DNA from: Microvirga zambiensis WSM3693
Lineage (GTDB): Bacteria; Pseudomonadota; Alphaproteobacteria; Rhizobiales; Beijerinckiaceae
DNA: 34,416 nucleotides
NCBI RefSeq assembly: GCF_016735695.1
Contig: NZ_JAERQD010000056.1
Coordinates: 1-34,416 of the forward strand
Reading direction: 5' to 3'
The position numbers and the translations under genes were made by a program. The notes beneath the pieces were generated by a model, which ran no database searches, was not told the origin of the DNA, and saw only the letters and a program-made list of their open reading frames with translations. Positions within the stretch are counted from its first letter, which is position 1. Every line of letters starts with the position of its first letter. Shown here piece after piece: positions 32,752 through 34,416 of this stretch.

Positions 32752-33540
32752 ATGCGGTCCGTTCGTCATGTGATATATTCCCCGCCAAACCTAAGCGATC
32801 GCGCCTACGACCTGTTCCGGAACAGGCTGCGACCCGAGCTTCTCTGCGCTGTGCCGGCGGATTACCCACTTCCGGATTTTATTGAATTTGAAGGGTGGGC
32901 GTACGAGGGCTCACTGCGCCAGCAGGACGTTCGTCCATCAGGTTTCAACGACAGAGCGGCATCTGTCGGCGTGCGGTTCAACGGCTTCTACCTGTTCCAG
33001 CTCACGGCGGATTACGGGAAAGCCATGATTGGGCAACCAGCGCCTGAGCCTGAAGCGAGCCTTACCGTCCGCAAGCATGTTCGAACCGTCCTTTTGCGCC
33101 TCGTCGCGAAGCACACCAACCCTGACCAGGTGATTGAGTATCTCTGTCGCGCAACAGCGGACCGCCGGTCGGCAGAGGCGTGGTATGCCGAGCTTCTGGC
33201 AGTTCTCCCATTCGCTACCTATACGACGGATGCGACCGGATTCATTACCTACTTCAACGAGGCCGCCGTGACGTTGTGGGGACGGCGTCCGGCCCTGGGA
33301 TGGGACCGCTGGTGCGGCTCATGGCACATTTATTCCCTCGATGGTGCGCCCCTGCCGCATGACCGCTGCCCGATGGCAGTGGCGATCCTCGAGGACAGAA
33401 GGATCCGGGGTGTGACGGCGATCGCAGAGCGTCCGGATGGGAGCAGAGTTCGTTTCAGACCATTTCCCACTCCCTTGCATGACAACGACGAAAACCTTGT
33501 CGGTGCGATCAACGTGCTCCTCGACCTTGGCGCCGCTTAG
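32752..33540 (+). CDS. PAS-domain protein without an output domain
   Basis: The protein is 262 residues. A C-terminal PAS domain (about 145-258) contains LLAVLPFATYTTDATGFITY, LWGRRP, DRWCGSWHIY and PLPHDRCPMAVAILEDRRIRG, a form widespread in Rhizobiales sensor proteins where it is usually followed by a histidine kinase or cyclase. Here the protein ends after the PAS fold. The N-terminal 140 residues do not match a family I know. It may be a separate sensory subunit that acts on a partner kinase, or a remnant of one. GGGAGA precedes the ATG. It is on the same strand as cysK but separated by about 200 bp. Confidence 0.75.
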   Translation: MRSVRHVIYSPPNLSDRAYDLFRNRLRPELLCAVPADYPLPDFIEFEGWAYEGSLRQQDVRPSGFNDRAASVGVRFNGFYLFQLTADYGKAMIGQPAPEPEASLTVRKHVRTVLLRLVAKHTNPDQVIEYLCRATADRRSAEAWYAELLAVLPFATYTTDATGFITYFNEAAVTLWGRRPALGWDRWCGSWHIYSLDGAPLPHDRCPMAVAILEDRRIRGVTAIAERPDGSRVRFRPFPTPLHDNDENLVGAINVLLDLGAA

Positions 33541-33616
33541 GCGCCCCAGCCGTTGAGTACGGTCCACCCGCGGCCGGCGAGCGGCAGGGGACGGCGGCCC
33601 GGGATACCGGCGATGA

Positions 33617-33684
33617 GCCATGTGGCATAACATCCATGAACCGCCAGCCATTACAGGTTCATGATTCAGAGGATGCCACATGGC
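33617..33684 (+). promoter_or_regulatory. Nested hairpin masking the ribosome start of the 80-aa gene
   Basis: GCCATGTGGCAT (33617-33628) pairs perfectly with ATGCCACATGGC (33673-33684), and inside it CATGAACC (33635-33642) pairs with GGTTCATG (33656-33663). The ATG (33680-33682) lies within the outer stem and the AGAGG ribosome site (33668-33672) lies in the internal loop. If transcribed, the leader would hide the start codon until it is opened by temperature, a ligand, a protein or translation. Confidence 0.55.
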
Positions 33685-33922
33685 CCAGCTTCAAATCCTG
33701 ACATCCGACGAGCATCCGGAAGACCGAGACAACAACATTACCCTGACCGAAGTCGTGCGGTCCGGAGACGAGATCGAGTACATGGTGACGGTGCTGATCG
33801 ATGGAACGGCCATCGCCGTGAGCGGACCCTTCGCATCGAGGGACGAAGCCGTCGCCCAGGCCAATGGCCAATCCGCGCATTATGAGCTTGAACCGATATA
33901 TTTCAGGCGAGACAATACCTGA
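33680..33922 (+). CDS. Small hypothetical protein under a leader hairpin
   Basis: The protein is 80 residues: MAQLQILTSDEHPEDRDNNI, a beta-like core (TLTEVVRSGDEIEYMVTVLI, DGTAIAVSG), then a helix FASRDEAVAQANGQSAHY and a final LEPIYFRRDNT. The fold looks like a small alpha/beta domain. No family is recognised. AGAGG lies seven bases before the ATG. The initiation site is covered by the nested hairpin at 33617-33684. Confidence 0.65.
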   Translation: MAQLQILTSDEHPEDRDNNITLTEVVRSGDEIEYMVTVLIDGTAIAVSGPFASRDEAVAQANGQSAHYELEPIYFRRDNT

Positions 33923-33967
33923 GCAGCCTGCCGGGAATTCCGATGAATCCCGTCCTCCTGCCGTCGG

Positions 33968-34162
33968 TCAGGGTTCCTTCTGCAACGTGCCTGAGCCATC
34001 CCCGTCGAGCATCCCGATCGTTATCGCGGACGCTCGCCCATCGCGCCCGATCGCAAAACGCACGGGGGACGGCTTGTCGGGCATGTCCGGATCGGGAAAC
34101 GTAAGTAAGCGATCCCGGTCGGAGCGGCGCACGACGTATGTCTCGGCGCCGTCAGGGATGAC
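33968..34162 (-). pseudogene. C-terminal gene remnant fused to repeat DNA
   Basis: About 64 residues from VIPDGAETYVVRRSDRDRLL to the end TIGMLDGDGSGTLQKEP have normal protein character and resemble the C-terminal beta-rich module found in some serine hydrolases (DUF3471-like). Upstream the frame runs straight into palindromic repeat DNA at 34228-34416, with reading such as VPGTSPGMT, which is not protein-like. I interpret it as the 3' remnant of a gene whose 5' part was lost or replaced by repeats. The assignment of the module is tentative. Confidence 0.4.
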
Positions 34163-34227
34163 GTTTCCCTCGCCGTCATTCACATCCTCTGCCGTCCTCC
34201 CACCCTGCGCCGTCATGATCCCCTCCA

Positions 34228-34416
34228 CCGTCATGCCCGGTCCCTCGCCGTCATCCCCGGACTTGTTCCGGAGATCAGTGCCGGTGATCTCGATGCGGCG
34301 AGGCGCGGCGCCTCTCGGACCGGGAATGCCACCCTCTGCCGTCATGCCCGGGCTTGTCCCGGGCACCCACGTCTTAAGCAGCGTCGCGGCTCCCAAGGCG
34401 TGGGTGGCCGCAACAA
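34228..34416. repeat. Right-end palindromic repeat cluster
   Basis: The cluster carries several CCGTCATGCCCGG-like units, a unit around 34256-34320 that matches the left-end unit at about 190-256 in inverted orientation, then GTCATGCCCGGGCTTGTCCC (from 34341) followed by CCCACGTCTT. It also has the inverted CACCCACG/CGTGGGTG pair. The last bases of the window lie within the repeat. Confidence 0.8.

Overview
The window looks like chromosomal DNA from a GC-rich alphaproteobacterium of the Rhizobiales, most plausibly Methylobacteriaceae (Microvirga or Methylobacterium-like). I infer this from the gene set (a NepR-like anti-sigma factor, a bacterial transglutaminase-like cysteine proteinase, a DUF6494-like protein, ChaC), from the general-stress style of the regulation, and from dispersed palindromic repeats of the kind common in that order. 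The genus is a guess from composition and protein style. No rRNA, tRNA, transposase, phage or CRISPR sequence was seen.

Layout. 1-340 is a cluster of palindromic repeats that reappears in inverted orientation at the right end (34228-34416). 348-4169 holds four minus-strand genes: a tiny secreted YHYH-type peptide, a metzincin-like HEIGH protein, a secreted Gly/Pro-rich protein and a stand-alone AAA ATPase. 4389-7277 is a NitT/TauT-type ABC importer operon (binding protein, ATPase, permease) that converges on an AMP-forming acyl-CoA ligase-like gene (7306-8805). 9315-15439 is a convergent pair of probably exported proteins: an RTX calcium-binding protein and a very long subtilase whose catalytic domain is preceded by about 1,000 residues of low-complexity sequence. 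15822-22711 is housekeeping metabolism: DUF6494, gamma-glutamylcyclotransferase, branched-chain aminotransferase, pirin, aldo/keto reductase and periplasmic trehalase. 22851-25782 carries small genes, including a two-gene unit (35 and 100 aa) behind a perfect CRP-type palindrome; beside it, on the other strand, is an intrinsic terminator with an upstream anti-Shine-Dalgarno-like stretch, which is a candidate small RNA.

25995-30685 is a signalling block: an HD-domain protein on the plus strand, then on the minus strand a GGDEF-EAL membrane protein, a PAS-GGDEF cyclase, a NepR-like anti-sigma factor and an overlapping single-domain receiver. This suggests a side branch of the general stress response joined to cyclic-di-GMP signalling, without EcfG or PhyR in view. 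30923-33922 has a small secreted protein, a cysteine synthase, a PAS-only protein and a short gene whose start codon lies inside a nested hairpin.

Three dispersed repeat families recur. Family A (4428-4522, 19626-19721, 22708-22800) overlaps coding sequence twice: it supplies part of the leader of the ABC binding protein and the stop codon of trehalase. Family B (2916-2990, 17311-17389) abuts the ATPase stop codon and lies in the leader of ilvE. The most novel-looking items are the NepR/receiver/c-di-GMP cluster, the candidate small RNA with the CRP box, the coding insertions of repeat A, and the hairpin over the start of the 80-aa gene.
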